A DNA stretch of 64,000 nt from positions 1,057,001-1,121,000 of the forward strand of contig CANUEZ040000104.1 of the NCBI GenBank assembly GCA_948099385.1, read 5' to 3'. Source of the stretch: Fasciola hepatica (lineage: Eukaryota > Platyhelminthes > Trematoda > Plagiorchiida > Fasciolidae). The notes below the pieces were generated by a model that saw only the letters and a list, made by a program, of their open reading frames with translations, had not been told where the DNA came from and made no database searches. Numbering within the stretch: the stretch's first letter is position 1; each line of letters opens with the position of its first letter. A program made the position numbers and the translations under genes. Of the stretch, positions 1 through 11,474 are shown piece by piece.

Positions 1-4
1 GCGT

Positions 5-678
5 AATCTAGTGTTAGATCAAACCAGGCTTCATTTTGAGAGGTTTAGAGCAGGAATAGAATGTAGGAGCAATGAGGCTGCTGCATACCTGAATAACACC
101 CGGATACCACTCAAGCAGTTTTGAACTGGATATATGACCCGTGGTGCATAAGTGTTAGGCATTTTTACCACAAGCAGAGCAGAAACAGGAAACCGGCATT
201 TGAAAGATGGCTTGTCAAACCGTTAAACATCCTGGATGTATTCAAGAACGTTGTCAAGAGTGTTCAGTCTTTGACTGAAGAAAGCTGCCATAGGGTTGCC
301 AAGGATCAGCTGGCTTGTTATAGGGCACCCGATGGGGTGCAATGGTTGCAACCAATGCTTCAGAGGTTAAAGAGTTACGCACACGATTTGTTGCTAAAGC
401 ACTTGCGTCGAGAAGTTGTGCAATCAATGGGGCAGATCAGTAGCGTATGGTGTGTAGTAAATCACAGGGGTGTCAAGCACCACGTTAGTCTAAACGAGGA
501 TGCAAAGTGTGGTCGTTCGTTCAGTCGCCAGTGGGCACTCCCCTGTAGGCATTTGTTAGCAGTTTGCAGGGAAGCAAACTACCCAGTTGGGGAGGTGGCT
601 TTGGGCAGATGGCCACTCAGCATAAACTTTTCCAGCGGCCTAGTACAGCTTCATTCCGTTGAGGTTGATCAACAATGA
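5..678 (+). pseudogene. MULE-type transposase remnant with SWIM zinc finger
   Basis: Two reading frames join here: codons from 5 to the stop at 122-124, then an open frame from 121 to 678 (185 aa). The second frame ends in a SWIM-like zinc finger (CxC...CxH), the DNA or protein binding motif found C-terminal to MULE-family transposases and in ZSWIM proteins. Visible ligands are C130, C142 and H144 in the LPCRHLLAV context. The second cysteine of the CxC pair is Arg132 (codon near 514), one base away from cysteine, so metal binding is probably lost. The DDE catalytic core would lie upstream, outside the window. The frameshift and lost ligand indicate a dead copy. A domesticated ZSWIM gene is an alternative but the frame break argues against it. 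Confidence 0.6.
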
Positions 679-1202
679 TTACCGATAACGGCTAAAAGTG
701 ATCGGTCATCAAAGTCTGAATTTCTGGCCAGAGATACAGTTGTAGATTTAAGTATGCTAGGGAAGAAAGAGTATAGATATTAGTCGAAACCGTTAGGCTT
801 CCCAAACAAGATTCTGGCTTCTTGTCCTGGAACGAAAATTCTGTACCAAGCTCCAAATAGCAAGACGCCAGTTGCCGTTGAGTCTGATGCGGACATATCC
901 AAGATGGCCGCAGCAGCAAAGAGGAAGACAGTATTTCAAAATGTTTCAGTTGCCAGTACTAGCCACGACCCTACTGGCCAATCGTAAGCTGTCACATATG
1001 GGGAAGGTAAGTCCGTGCGTCCGTCATCAATACGGATTTCCGTTTTGATGACCAGAAACATAGCCAATGACGATCTAGAAATTTCAGGGGACCAACTGCA
1101 CTCAGTGGCTTTCAGGAGGTTCACAGTTACGACGTCCACAACATACAAGACAAGTTCAAAAGGACAGCGACTACAAGTGGACTACTCGCCAATCCGTCAG
1201 GA

Positions 1203-1350
1203 GGTCTGCAGTGTCTGCAAATCAATGAACCAAACGTGGACTTAGACGAGGAAATTCAGTGGGTCAAATGTGGAACCTACGGACGATGGACACATTTCCG
1301 GTATGCGGCATTTCATAACGAGGAAAACTACCGTTGCGTACAGTGCATGG
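1203..1350 (+). pseudogene. degenerate PHD-finger-like remnant
   Basis: An open frame running through 1,523 contains a block shaped like a PHD finger: WVKCGTYGRWTHFRYA followed by YRCVQC. In ordinary PHD fingers the second zinc cysteine sits where Tyr is now (GTYG), and the cysteine after the His sits where the second Tyr is (HFRYA). Both are single-base Cys-to-Tyr changes. It lies about 600 bases downstream of the SWIM remnant on the same strand and may be the C-terminal part of the same transposon gene. The rest of the frame is not recognised. Confidence 0.35.
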
Positions 1351-1559
1351 CCGTTGACACCGACGCAGCAACACGTGAACGAGCCCAAGGCCCTTTCCAG
1401 GGCCACGCCATTTTGATTACCGTTTCCGTTGCTGCTTTCTTCGCAGGTAAGCTTAAGCTGTTGGCACATGAGTCTTCCTCTGTGTGCGCAACTCAGGGGT
1501 GGGACTCGAATGTCTCCGGTTAACACGCAATAGTCAAGTGAATAAGATGGCACTTGTGC

Positions 1560-3745
1560 ATGTGGTAACTGTTGATATATTAGAATGTAGATAAATATGG
1601 ATTTCTAGTACAAAATTATTACCCCTTCGATTTCCAATATTTAAAACTGAAAATGGAGCATCCTTTATCTGCCAATGACGTAAGCCAGCCGTAGTAAAAT
1701 TGGGCAGCACTGCCTCGGCTTACGCTTCCGTGTTGTACACAAGAAAAATATTTGGCCGGTTGTCGACTTCCTTAGCATTAATTCACTGTTGATCCTTCTA
1801 AAAAGGGCAATATAAACAAGTAAAAGTGCCACTTGTAGAAGAGTTATAATAGATGTATAGCATAAAAAGCGGTAAAAGTGTGCGTAAAATTCAGACGTTC
1901 GTTGTTGGTCACTCTAGTATTCCACAGAATCTTGCCGGGTCTTCTTGCTGTTCACGGGATCCGTAAAATAAAGGTGTGGAGCATGATGTATTACCTATTC
2001 GAAAAATATGGAATGACTTAAATTTGTAAGTTTACTTCAGAAACGTATACATTGCACACAAAATTATGCGTGTGCTGTTTTTCGACATTATACGAAGCAG
2101 TGTCTACTTGTAATAAGTAAACCGTGTCACCACTTCATAGTTCAACAAGCATATTGGTGGATGACATTCTGCTCCATAAGTTTAAAATGAAGCAATGGTT
2201 ACGCGGAAACCCGAGCCTTGATAAACCAACACTTAGTGTGTCGTTTGAGCGTGGCAACCCGAAAGTTTTAGTTTCCATTGTAAAGGATTACCATGCTAGC
2301 GTAAGACTTGGTGAAGCAACAGTGTCGTTTAGGGTTTCCAAGCCCCCCAACGTTTCTGCTCGCTTGTGTGGAACGGCTGATGCATGGGTGGCCCCTAAGG
2401 CAACAGTAAGCGCGTCGAGCGCCCGTTCCACCTTGCCCAAAGGGTTCTCCATGTGTTGCATGGTCACAATTTCGGTATTGAATAAATCAAAGAGGCTACT
2501 TACGAATTAGCTCACTCAAGTTTTTCAAAATTTGGTTCAATATTACTTCACTCTCAAGAGTTTTGTTGCCATCAAAAAAGGTTATTCGCCAACTTTTAGG
2601 GTGGCCACCTTCTACGGAACTCTGGTAAGGGACTGCTGTCATCGTCAGTCGAATACTACTCACGAAATAGCACGGTTGATGAGGTCACGCAGCGAGCCGC
2701 ATTTCATTTACTGATAAGAAAAGCTTATTGACAAGAAAAGCTTGTTGATAGGAAAAGTAAACTTACGAAGCAGTTTTCATAACCCTTCACAGCACCGGAG
2801 GCGGATGGAAGGAAGTTCAAAAAGCTTTTGCGGCGCGCGCGTTGGTGTCGTGTGTTCCCCTTGAAAACTTTCGTCGGAGGTTAGTTGCTTCCGTACCCCC
2901 ACACAAAGTACCTTCTCCGAACCGAATACCGTTGGCCAAAAAGCGTTTGTGGCGCGGTGTCGTCTGTGCTACAGGTGGAAGTGTCTTGCAGTAACCGACT
3001 TTCAAAAACGAAAGCTTCTCCAAAATCGTCCGAGAGAATGTCACATGTAAAACAACTTGCCTGTGTCAAACAACTCCACAAATGCGTGCGCCTGGACAGA
3101 ATCCGACTGTGGTGCTCCGGGCGGTAGCATCTGGCACCCTAGTTGCACATTGCCCACCGCCTAATTCCGGTAAAGTGCCGGTAGCCGATGGACAGACAAA
3201 TGACTGAAATTTCAAGAAACGAATGACGCAGTTCGTTCCAATTCGCTGTATAGATTATCAATGTCCTATTTTCATGGTTATTTGTTTCCGTTGATTGCGT
3301 TACAAATGCAGTGCCAATTGTTTTAACTGGCTGGGATTTTCCCGGCGGCAGCCATTCTGCTCGTGCTTTGTTCGCTCAGGTTAGCGCTGCTCTCCCTTTG
3401 CTTTAGGTGCTGATGATCCGTGCTGGCTGTAAAGTGTTAGTGACATATCAGGTTATCATTTACCAATTAGTAAATGATAAGCTGAATAGTTAAAACTGAA
3501 GTATTGTGCTATAATTGTACTTATAACATGATGAGGTGTATTTTCTCGATGGAATATTTTTCACGTAACTCTTGATGATACCCAAGTAGTTTTGTAAAAT
3601 CCACGAAGCTTCGATGTGTTCGTATTGAATGCTCTGATATCGTGTGACATCCGCAGTATGGTTTTCAATTATGCTATGCTGCCGTTCCATTACTTTTATG
3701 GCTGACGAATAGGTGTATTTTAGGACCTTGTTACATATTATTGAC
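1560..3745. other. no recognised gene
   Basis: Nothing here can be assigned to a family. The longest open frame is 2,124-2,510 (+, 128 aa), of ordinary composition with no motif I know and no clear start context. Shorter frames near 2,817-3,127 overlap on both strands and look like chance. A perfect 11-bp inverted repeat lies at 3,453-3,480. Confidence 0.5.
3453..3480. repeat. perfect 11-bp inverted repeat, 6-base loop
   Basis: TTATCATTTAC at 3,453-3,463 is followed by caatta and then by its exact reverse complement at 3,470-3,480. It is AT-rich and lies between the MULE remnant and the CACTA-type transposase. No tract of T follows to suggest a terminator. Function unknown. Confidence 0.8.
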
Positions 3746-4068
3746 GGACAGTGGCCAATATGACGAAACAAAAGAGATATTATCTGAAAAAGAAAGAACT
3801 TAGCTCACTGATGTGTGCTGTTTGTGATGAAGCCACCCTATGGGAACATCGGCATGGTTGTTATAAGTGGGATTTGCCAGGTGAGGTTAATCTGTGGCAA
3901 TTTTACTTTCTGTTCAGACTCAACACCTTTAGGAGTTGCAAGTGAATGCAACGCTGCGGTTTTCGAAGACGTGTGCCGTGAGAAAAAGCTATGTGCGATT
4001 GCAAGAGGTGAACGCGGTCTGCCGTGTGCTTCCACATAACGACTAACAATGATAAGTAAATTACTCCG

Positions 4069-4566
4069 TTGAATCATGTTATACCAAATGAAACATTTCG
4101 GCGGCTTAGACAGTTTGTGAACCCGGAATTACACCCGAAAAAAGGCCGACAGTGTCAGGTAAACCCTGTTTCTATGCTCATTTTCGTATTAGTTACTTTT
4201 TCGACCAGCGTACGACGTGCATCAAAGTTTGAAGAGGAGAGCGGTTCGCTGCTTAACTCACTACCGAAGGCTTTCGTTCGATGTCGACTGACGCTGGTGC
4301 AACAAAAGGGTATATTGGAGGCCACAGGCAAACCTATACTGAACATACGTCGGGACCCAAGGACATTGTCGCGCACGCCACGGGATTGTCCAACCACAAC
4401 ATTTGAAAGTGGCGAATACGTACACATGGGTTTAACCGAAGGCTTGCAGATGCAGCTGAGTAACATCATCGCTGCACCCGACGAAGTCTTCCTCCAGTTA
4501 AACTGTGACGGCACTTCTGTGTCTCGTTCGTCGGACCTGCAGCTGTGGCCCGTCCTTGCCAGGGTG
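4069..4566 (+). pseudogene. CACTA/EnSpm-type transposase, N-terminal part
   Basis: The frame carries the N-terminal signature of the animal CACTA/EnSpm-like transposases: LPKAF, then DPRTLSRTPR, then GEYVHMGLTEGL, ending in LQLNCDGTSVSRSSDLQLW. Family members usually read close to INIDGLPLFKSSxxQFWP at the last position. The frame stops at 4,567, exactly where the family continues, and the continuation is found 2.3 kb downstream at 6,868. The gap holds a minus-strand CR1-like element (copy A). The stop may be the start of an intron (GTGTAG) in which the CR1 landed, or the point of disruption. A possible earlier exon lies around 3,751-3,945 (start MTKQKRYYLKKK) but is not secure. Confidence 0.7.
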
Positions 4567-4796
4567 TAGTGGCATTTAACCCTGATTGTTTGTTTAACAC
4601 ACATCAGTGTTTATGTGAACTCGCGCCACCAAGCGCGGTGACCGCTTGAACGTTGCCCGTGCACGCTACAAGCGCGCTTCTCCAATATACACTAACCACT
4701 CTCTCCCTACCTATATTGTTCTCCTTCTCATGGGTGGTGGGAAACAATGTCGTGGTGATCGTGATGGTATATTGCAGAGTACCATTGCAACGAACA

Positions 4797-6860
4797 GGTG
4801 GTCTTGAAATCTTGAAGTACTACACGGGTTCGAGGCTTTGAGCCCAATTGTCCCGGTTCTTGGGGAAATCTTTGATCTTTTGTTGGATTCATCAAGCTGA
4901 AACGAGAGTAAAAGGAAGCCGGGGGGGCGGGAGTGGCAGCGAAAAAAGATACACATAACCTCATACAGTGTCACACTGTGGACAGTGCCTTAAGCTGAGT
5001 GGGGGTGCGGCATTCATGAACATATATACGATAAAAGTCATCTATTTTGTTAGTTTTTTTTTGACAAAGGGAATTATTGGGAGGGACCCAGGTAGACATC
5101 TAGCTTTTTCTTGAAGATAGTTTTGTTCTGCGAGAGAACAATATCTTCTGGAAGTGCATTCCACATAGTAATAACCCAATAGCTAAAAAAGTTAATCCTC
5201 GGTGAAGTGCGTGGCCTCGGTTTGGAAACTTTTCTGCTGTGACCACGGAGAGAGGAGGCTGGACAGACGGAGAAGAAGCAATCGCTTTGACCTGTTTCAA
5301 AAAGGTGGAACATCAAAAACAGATCACCTCTTACGCGTCTTACGTCAAGGGGATCGAGGTTAAGGAGTGAGAGGCGAAAGGGATGAGGTAGATGGGATGG
5401 ACCCCTTACTGTCTTGGTGGAGGCCCGCTGAACTCTTTCTACGATCTCACGGTCTCGGACAAGACTAGAGTGCGCTATCTGACTACCGTACTCCAGCAGA
5501 GGTCGAATATACGTGCCGAAAATTATGGGGAAATCATCCTTAGATATGCGCGGGAAGGACCTTCGAATCATGTTTAGGACTCGAAAGGCAGACTTGCTCG
5601 CAAGTGCGTGATGATTAGAGAAGGATAAGTTACAATCTAACCAGAAACCGAGCACCTTGTGTCGGTTAACCCTTGGCAGTGTGGTTGCTTCATTAATGGA
5701 AAACGTGTGTCCAGTCTCTCTGCCGAAATAGACGCTCGCGAATTTGTCATCATTAACTGGGAGGTTCCAATCCTCGGACCAGCGTTTTGTTTCATAAACT
5801 GCAATTTGCAGGTCTTCAACGCTTGAACTCCATAGGGTTACACCGTCTGCCTACATGGCAATGTTCGAAGAAAGAGCTGTAGGTAGATCGTTTATATAGA
5901 TCAGGAAAAGAAGAGGACCTAAGACCGACCCTTGGGGGACCCCAGTTGTTACTGGGGAGGGTTGATACAAAACATTCCCGACTTTAACCACAAAGGTGCG
6001 GTCGGTAAGGAAGCTACGTAGGATGGCCAACATGGAGCCTGTGATCCCGTATGTCTGCAGCTTATAAAGAAGAGGGGTATGTGGGACCTTATCGAAGGCC
6101 TTAGCAAAATCGATGAACACAGCGTGTGAGAGCTGGCCATCATCATAGGCTTTCGTTAGACTATCCATGACAGTAAGCATATTGATGATGCATGACCTGC
6201 CAGGAAGAAACCCATGTTGGGACGGGGAGAGGATCTTATTTCTATGAAGATGGGAAAGAATCTCACTCTTAAGAATTCCCTCAAAAATTTTGCTAGGGAT
6301 GCTAGTGAGGCTTATGGGTCTGTAACTAGAAGCAATGTGTCTACTACCCTTCTTATAGATGGGTGCGATCACTGCTTGTTTCCAGTTACGGGGGAAAACT
6401 CCATCGTCAACACATCGCTGAAAAAGCGAGGCATAAGGAGTAGCTAATGTATCTGCGGCTTCCTTGAGAATACGGGGGTGGATTAGGTCAGGACCCATAG
6501 AGCAATATTGGTTGAGCCGTCGGAAACCTTGAGCGACTGCACCAATGGGAATAGTGACGCGGCTAAGGGTAGTGGTCAGAGATAACGGGTGCATGGTAGG
6601 GTGGGATGATATGGGAATGGAACTAAAAATTGTACGGAAGTAGGAGCTGAATGCCTCGGCTACTTGGCTAGGGGAAGTGATTGGGGATCTGACACTATCT
6701 TTGAGAGCTAATGGCGTCGGAGCTGTGCCCCTTAGACGGCGCATGTACTGAAAGAAAAATGCCTTATTGATCCGTGCTCGATCAAGTACAGATCGTTGGA
6801 CTAGCGAACGTACGTAATAAGGAAACAGCACGTAAGGTCTAACCAACCTTACAAGGGTGG
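4797..6860 (-). mobile_element. CR1-like non-LTR retrotransposon, copy A (RT half and 3' UTR)
   Basis: On the minus strand 6,846 to 5,074 encodes a CR1/Jockey-type reverse transcriptase: [57 protein letters not shown] and [15 protein letters not shown] in order, then the C-terminal thumb region. The catalytic YADD is replaced by stop-Ala-Asp-Gly (codons at 5,853 to 5,842). The 5' part (ORF1 and endonuclease) is missing, as usual for 5'-truncated LINE insertions. A 3' UTR runs to about 4,797 and matches copy B at 14,090-14,365. The element sits inside the CACTA-type transposase gene. No clear target duplication was found. Confidence 0.85.
5074..6846 (-). pseudogene. CR1-like reverse transcriptase, catalytic motif lost
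   Basis: RT reading frames of copy A: 6,846-5,851 (331 aa, fingers and palm), then 5,819-5,637 and 5,655-5,074 (thumb and C terminus). The first frame ends at a TAG standing in place of the Tyr of YADD, and the second catalytic Asp is Gly. Two independent substitutions (TAT to TAG, GAT to GGT) explain this. Both also occur in copy B at 13,323-13,334. The protein could not act as a polymerase. Confidence 0.85.
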
Positions 6861-6867
6861 TTAAGCC

Positions 6868-8231
6868 TCATTGCCTGCCCATACTTACCGCCGGATTTTG
6901 TTGTGGTCGTGGGAAACCATCAGAAGTGTCATCTTGTGATAGAAACTGTCAGAGAGGTGAACCATTTGTTGGTAGAAGGCCTCAAGCTTGGTGAGAGGTC
7001 TGTGAAGTGTCACCTGTCATCTATAGTCTGTGATACTCCGGCACGGGCCTTTATTAGACAAATGAAAGGTCCTACTGGCTACTTTGGCTGTGATAAATGC
7101 ATCCAGCGTGGATTTCACTGCGAACAAAGGATGACATTCCCCCTTGTCAAATGCAAGTTACGTGACAACGAGGCTTTTCGATCACGTCGACACCACAAAC
7201 ATCATGTTGTCGTGAGTCCTTTTCTTTCCCTCCCTATTGACATGGTCAAACACTTTCCACTGGATTACATGCACCTTGCTTGCTTGGGTGTGATGAAGGG
7301 GTTGATTGATCTGTGGTTGTTTGGGCCGCGTGACGCATTTGGCCGCTTGGACAAAGCTGCTACTGCAGAACTGGCAAGCCGTATACTTCAGTCACACCCA
7401 GACATGCCGTGTGATTATCAGCGACTCTGTCGACACATACATAATGTTGAACGATGGAAGGCCACCGAATTTCGCATGTTTCTTTTGTATTTGGGGCCGG
7501 TTTGCCTGAAAGGATTGTCGTCGGATGATGCGTATGATCACTTTCTGTTATTGTTCGTTGCCATTTGCATGCTGTGCCACCCCTTTTTGTACAGAACCTA
7601 TAACGCATTCACAGAAACCATCCTGCGTATATTTGTACAAAAAATGAGCTCCCTTTATGGTATCTCTAGCGTCGTGTACAATGTTCACGCTGTTATTCAT
7701 TTACCAGCAGACGTTCTCAATCATGGTACTTTAGACTTTTTCTCCTGTTTCCCTTTTGAGTCCTTCTCACGGACACTTAAGTTCTCCATTCGAGGTCCCA
7801 GAAATCCCGCTCAGCAGCTGTATCGGCGTTTGCGGGAGAGAACACTTCCCGAGAACAACGAATCATCTGAGGCTATCCGCGATGACGTTGGGAATGCGGC
7901 TACTCGTTTCCGGGTATGCAAGACAGCGATGGTGGTGTGGGGAATGGTTCTGTCTTGCTTACCACCAAACAACGTTGTCGTTGCAGGTGGGAAACCAGCA
8001 GTTGTTGGGAGCATTTCTGGGGATTCCATAATTACTCGTTATTTCTTAAACCCTCGCGATTTTTTTCTTACGCCAATGAGATCCAGTCACTTGTACATTT
8101 TTTCTGTCGACGGACTGGATGGTAATGTTGTCGAAGTCTCTGTAAATACCATTTCGTGTAAATGTTTTCGTATTTGTCTCACTGCTAACAATGATGTGTT
8201 GATACCCATATTACATAACTTCATGAAGTAA
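6868..8231 (+). pseudogene. CACTA/EnSpm-type transposase, central and C-terminal part
   Basis: This continues the 4,069-4,566 frame. The start reads FCCGRGKPSEVSS in one frame (6,888-6,930), then shifts by one base into IETVREVNHLLVEGLKL and stays open to 8,231. Family landmarks in order: ICDTPARAFIR-type segment (here VCDTPARAF), GYFGCDKC with a Cx2C pair, PFLSLPIDMVKHFPLDYMHL, CLGVMKGLIDLW, VYNVHAVIHLPADV and FESFSRTLK. The C terminus ends ...VLIPILHNFMK, as complete members do. The aspartates in CDTPARAF and PLDYMHL are candidates for the catalytic triad. Length and completeness suggest a recently active element, but the frameshift plus the CR1 insertion upstream disable it. Confidence 0.85.
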
Positions 8232-8308
8232 AACTTCTCCTTTCAAAGCAGATGTCTTAGGTCTCTGTCGCCACTTTATCATGCGACCAAATGAACTAAC
8301 CTTTTTAG

Positions 8309-9874
8309 GTGTACTTAGTCGTCATATTTGATGCCGATAACTCGGTAGCCATTGGTCACAGCAACTGGCTTACTGATGGGAACCGGGTGCGTTGGTCGAA
8401 GTCATCCACTTTTCAGGCTTACCAACGAATGTTGTTGGACGGTGGATGTTTGCCGGAAACGGTGCCAGCGTAAGATTTTCATGAGATTTATCACACGGGT
8501 AACATTCCCAGTTATATGCATCCTTCTCAGATAATCTCAGAGATGCAATTAAATTCGAAAGGAATTTTCTTTCTGAGTCTGGTATGTCAACGGATGATAC
8601 GTTGCCCATGACACCATTTTCACAGCGGTTCACCGTTCGCCGCAGGTACATTGGTATACGTTATCACATTCCTTTTAGAATACCGGTACCGTTGTCATCT
8701 GATGACAGTACTGTCGAGATACCTCTGTCTCAGAGGATTCGAAGGAAGTCTCCGATACAGTCACCCGACTCCCCCGATGATATCATGGCTCTTGGTCATT
8801 CATCACCTAGGTAAGTCCAGTGAGAACTTCTCATTTCATATTACTTATAGCCCACCAATATTGAAGTCTCAAAGGAGGTTCACGGAAGATGCCACATTGT
8901 CAAGCGTGGCCGGTCCCAGGTATGTTGCGTAAAATTTACTAACACTCCTATATTTCAATTAGCACAACACAAGTTGTAACAACGCCCTTGTCTCCACAGC
9001 ATATGCCCGCTTACGCCAAGAAGTGGCAAGGTAACCTTCCCATTGTCAGCTACCACGTTTACCAGACTACTTTGAACGTATGCTGTCAAATCAAAATGGC
9101 CTTCGCAACGACACGGCGTTGATGATCGCCAAACTGGACAGCATTATTTGTCGCCTGGATGCGACAAGTATCACGGCCTACGAGCCTTTACAGGCAAACG
9201 ATATCACCGATCTTCTGGAATTGGAAGAAGATCTTGCAGTACTGGATAACTTTACGGGCACTGTAGGTGACAGAATAATTTCGCATCATATTATAAGGTC
9301 AAAGCACTCAAGCGTCATCTATGCACCGATCTTGGATCAAGCATCCGCCGAATGCTTGCATCTTTGATCGGGGAGAATTTGGCACTGACGTGCAACTGGA
9401 CCGGAGCAGCTGGGAAAATTGGAGTGGGAAGTTTCAAGTTTCCTAACGCCGTCATTGGTCAGTCTGATGTAATGTAATTACTGTTTATTTACAGATGCCA
9501 TAAAATCTACCAATCGTTTCCGAGATTCTTCTACGCTGGAGATCGAGCGTACCATGGAACGATGGTTCACCGACGCAAGAGATCGCGGCCTAGGACGCAA
9601 AACTGCCAGGTACGCTCACTGATCACGCATTTGTAGTCCCATGGTAATTTTTTTCATTTACACAGACGACGATAACGAATTTCATGCCTTACTTCAGCTA
9701 ACTAATTACCGTTTCGGAGTCGGTAATATATATATATATATAACTACAGTGTTATATTTGTATGCATCTAATTATTCATATCTGTACACATATATTTTTT
9801 TCGTTCCACAATTCATCTTATTTGTGCGTCGCACTTTTGTTATCCTTTGCAGATCTCGGCGTGAAACAATTTGA
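8309..9874 (+). CDS. DUF4806-type companion gene of the CACTA element (multi-exon, probably decayed)
   Basis: Proposed exons: 8,309-8,469; 8,512-8,810; 8,851-8,919; 9,000-9,030; 9,066-9,262; 9,298-9,457; 9,495-9,609; 9,853-9,874, each flanked by GT and AG. The first encodes VVIFDADNSVAIGHSNWLTD, the N-terminal block common in DUF4806 proteins. The sixth gives IRRMLASLIGENLAL then GSFKFPNAVI, the DUF4806 core. The seventh gives an ERTMERWFTDARDRG tail. The 9,263, 9,458 and 9,610 junctions close in phase and end in RSRRETI-stop. The 8,469/8,512 and 9,030/9,066 junctions are each off by one base, so either small indels have broken the gene or a splice site is misplaced. It starts 78 bases after the transposase stop, same strand. 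DUF4806 is of unknown function; a DNA-binding helper role is only a guess. No terminal inverted repeats were found. Confidence 0.65.
9729..9742. repeat. short (TA)n microsatellite
   Basis: About 14 bases of TA within the last intron of the DUF4806-type gene. Confidence 0.8.
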
Positions 9875-9879
9875 TGGTA

Positions 9880-11465
9880 AGAACTTTGTTCCGTTGATTC
9901 AGATTGTAAAAATACCTAATATATAAAAACTTTACTCCGTGCAATTTGTTCGTTTTGAAATGTCTAAGGTTCACCATTTTAGAATAAGTCTCATTTGGGT
10001 TGCACTGGCAGTTGTAAGACGTTAGATCATGCCGTCCTCAGGTAAGCATTGCTATGGGAGAGTGGAGCGTGAGCGAGCTTTCGGAATGCAGTAGCAGGCA
10101 ATCATAAAGTTGCGTTTGCAAAGTATGTGGGGATAAGACTGTTCACGTAAGTAACTTGATCGATCAGTTGACTACTTGCGTAAACTTCGGACAAGCTTAA
10201 GTGGCATGATCGTTGGAGGGGCGTGGGCCATTTCGAAAATCGGGTTTAAATTTAAAAGTGGATTGAAATCGTACGCCGATTTCGGCTTGATTCCGGTATG
10301 CCCTTCCGGTGCCGGCACCCCACTGGTAACAATACCGGCAAGCTAACGGCAACCTACCGGCACTTTTCCAGCAAGTTGCCGGCCAACTACCGGAACTGGT
10401 CCGGAACCGGTTTGCCACTAGTGCGGTATTGCGTAAAAGTTGCAGCTGGAGGCCACCTTAGGCGGTTGCTGCTGACCACTCAATGCCTATAGGAACTGAC
10501 GCTGTTCTGCTGACTTTTAATAGCTTCACCGGATGGAAGGGAAAACAGCGTTTTCGATTCCAATAGTGAGCCACCGTAAGTCAGGTATATCGCTGACACA
10601 ATAATAATAATAATAGTAATAATAATATATTCCTTGATCGTGTTCAAGACACATGCACAAGGTATGATCGGAGAACACAGCAATTCACAGTAATGTTGGG
10701 TAATCACCATTTTGAAGTTCATGGTTTGCGCAATTGCAGTACTAGAAGGATCAGCTTGGACGGTGTTTAAGTGAGCTGAAGATGGAAGGGTTCGGCGAGG
10801 CTGCTATGAATCGGTTTCGAATTCGGAACGGGGACTGTGCGGTTTGCGGGATGGACGCAGTAATGCAGATAAAGCGGTACTGAGGAAGGATAAAAATGCA
10901 GTGTTTGCAAGAACTCATAAAGCAACTGGTGTCGGACATCACAACATGAACAGGCAGTTGAGGCAAGAATAATATACAACTTGCCTTATGGATGCCGATA
11001 ACTGTCTACGACGGATGCGGTAGCCCAGAATGGATCACGGCGATCTACGGAATTTGGTGTGCAGTCGATGAAGATAGAGAGAGAACGGTGGAGTGAAAGA
11101 GGTCCAGAGAAAATCGAAGAAATATCTATAACTGGACCTCACACAGCACGAGAAAGCTTCAGCATAATGACGAAATTAGGTCCTCCTTTTGTAGCCAGAT
11201 ATATTCAGTTTTAACTGGTAAAATACCGCCTTTGGTTATCCAAACCTCTCCGACATAAGTTGTACACATACTAACTGAATTTGCAAAGACATTCAGCATA
11301 ACAGCTGTCATATAATACGTAACAAAAATATAACAGGGCACATGAAATATATGACATGGATAATATAACATAATGCCTATCATAATTACCACATATGTAT
11401 GTACATATATATGTATCTCGAAAGGAAGTTCTATTTTAACTTGTTTTAGATTACATCAGTCAATA
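9880..11465. other. no recognised gene; low-complexity tracts
   Basis: No coding family is visible. There is a CCGGCA-rich stretch at about 10,290-10,420 with many near copies of ACCGGCAA, and an AAT-type microsatellite at about 10,600-10,628. Short open frames overlap on both strands and look random. Confidence 0.5.
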
Positions 11466-11474
11466 GGAATTCAC

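Noticed and set aside
9990..10030. CACTGGCAGTTG as the 3' terminal repeat of the CACTA element
   Set aside because: No convincing inverted partner found upstream of 4,069.
10290..10420. CCGGCA-rich stretch as a regulatory array
   Set aside because: Spacing irregular and units too short and variable to call a repeat with confidence.
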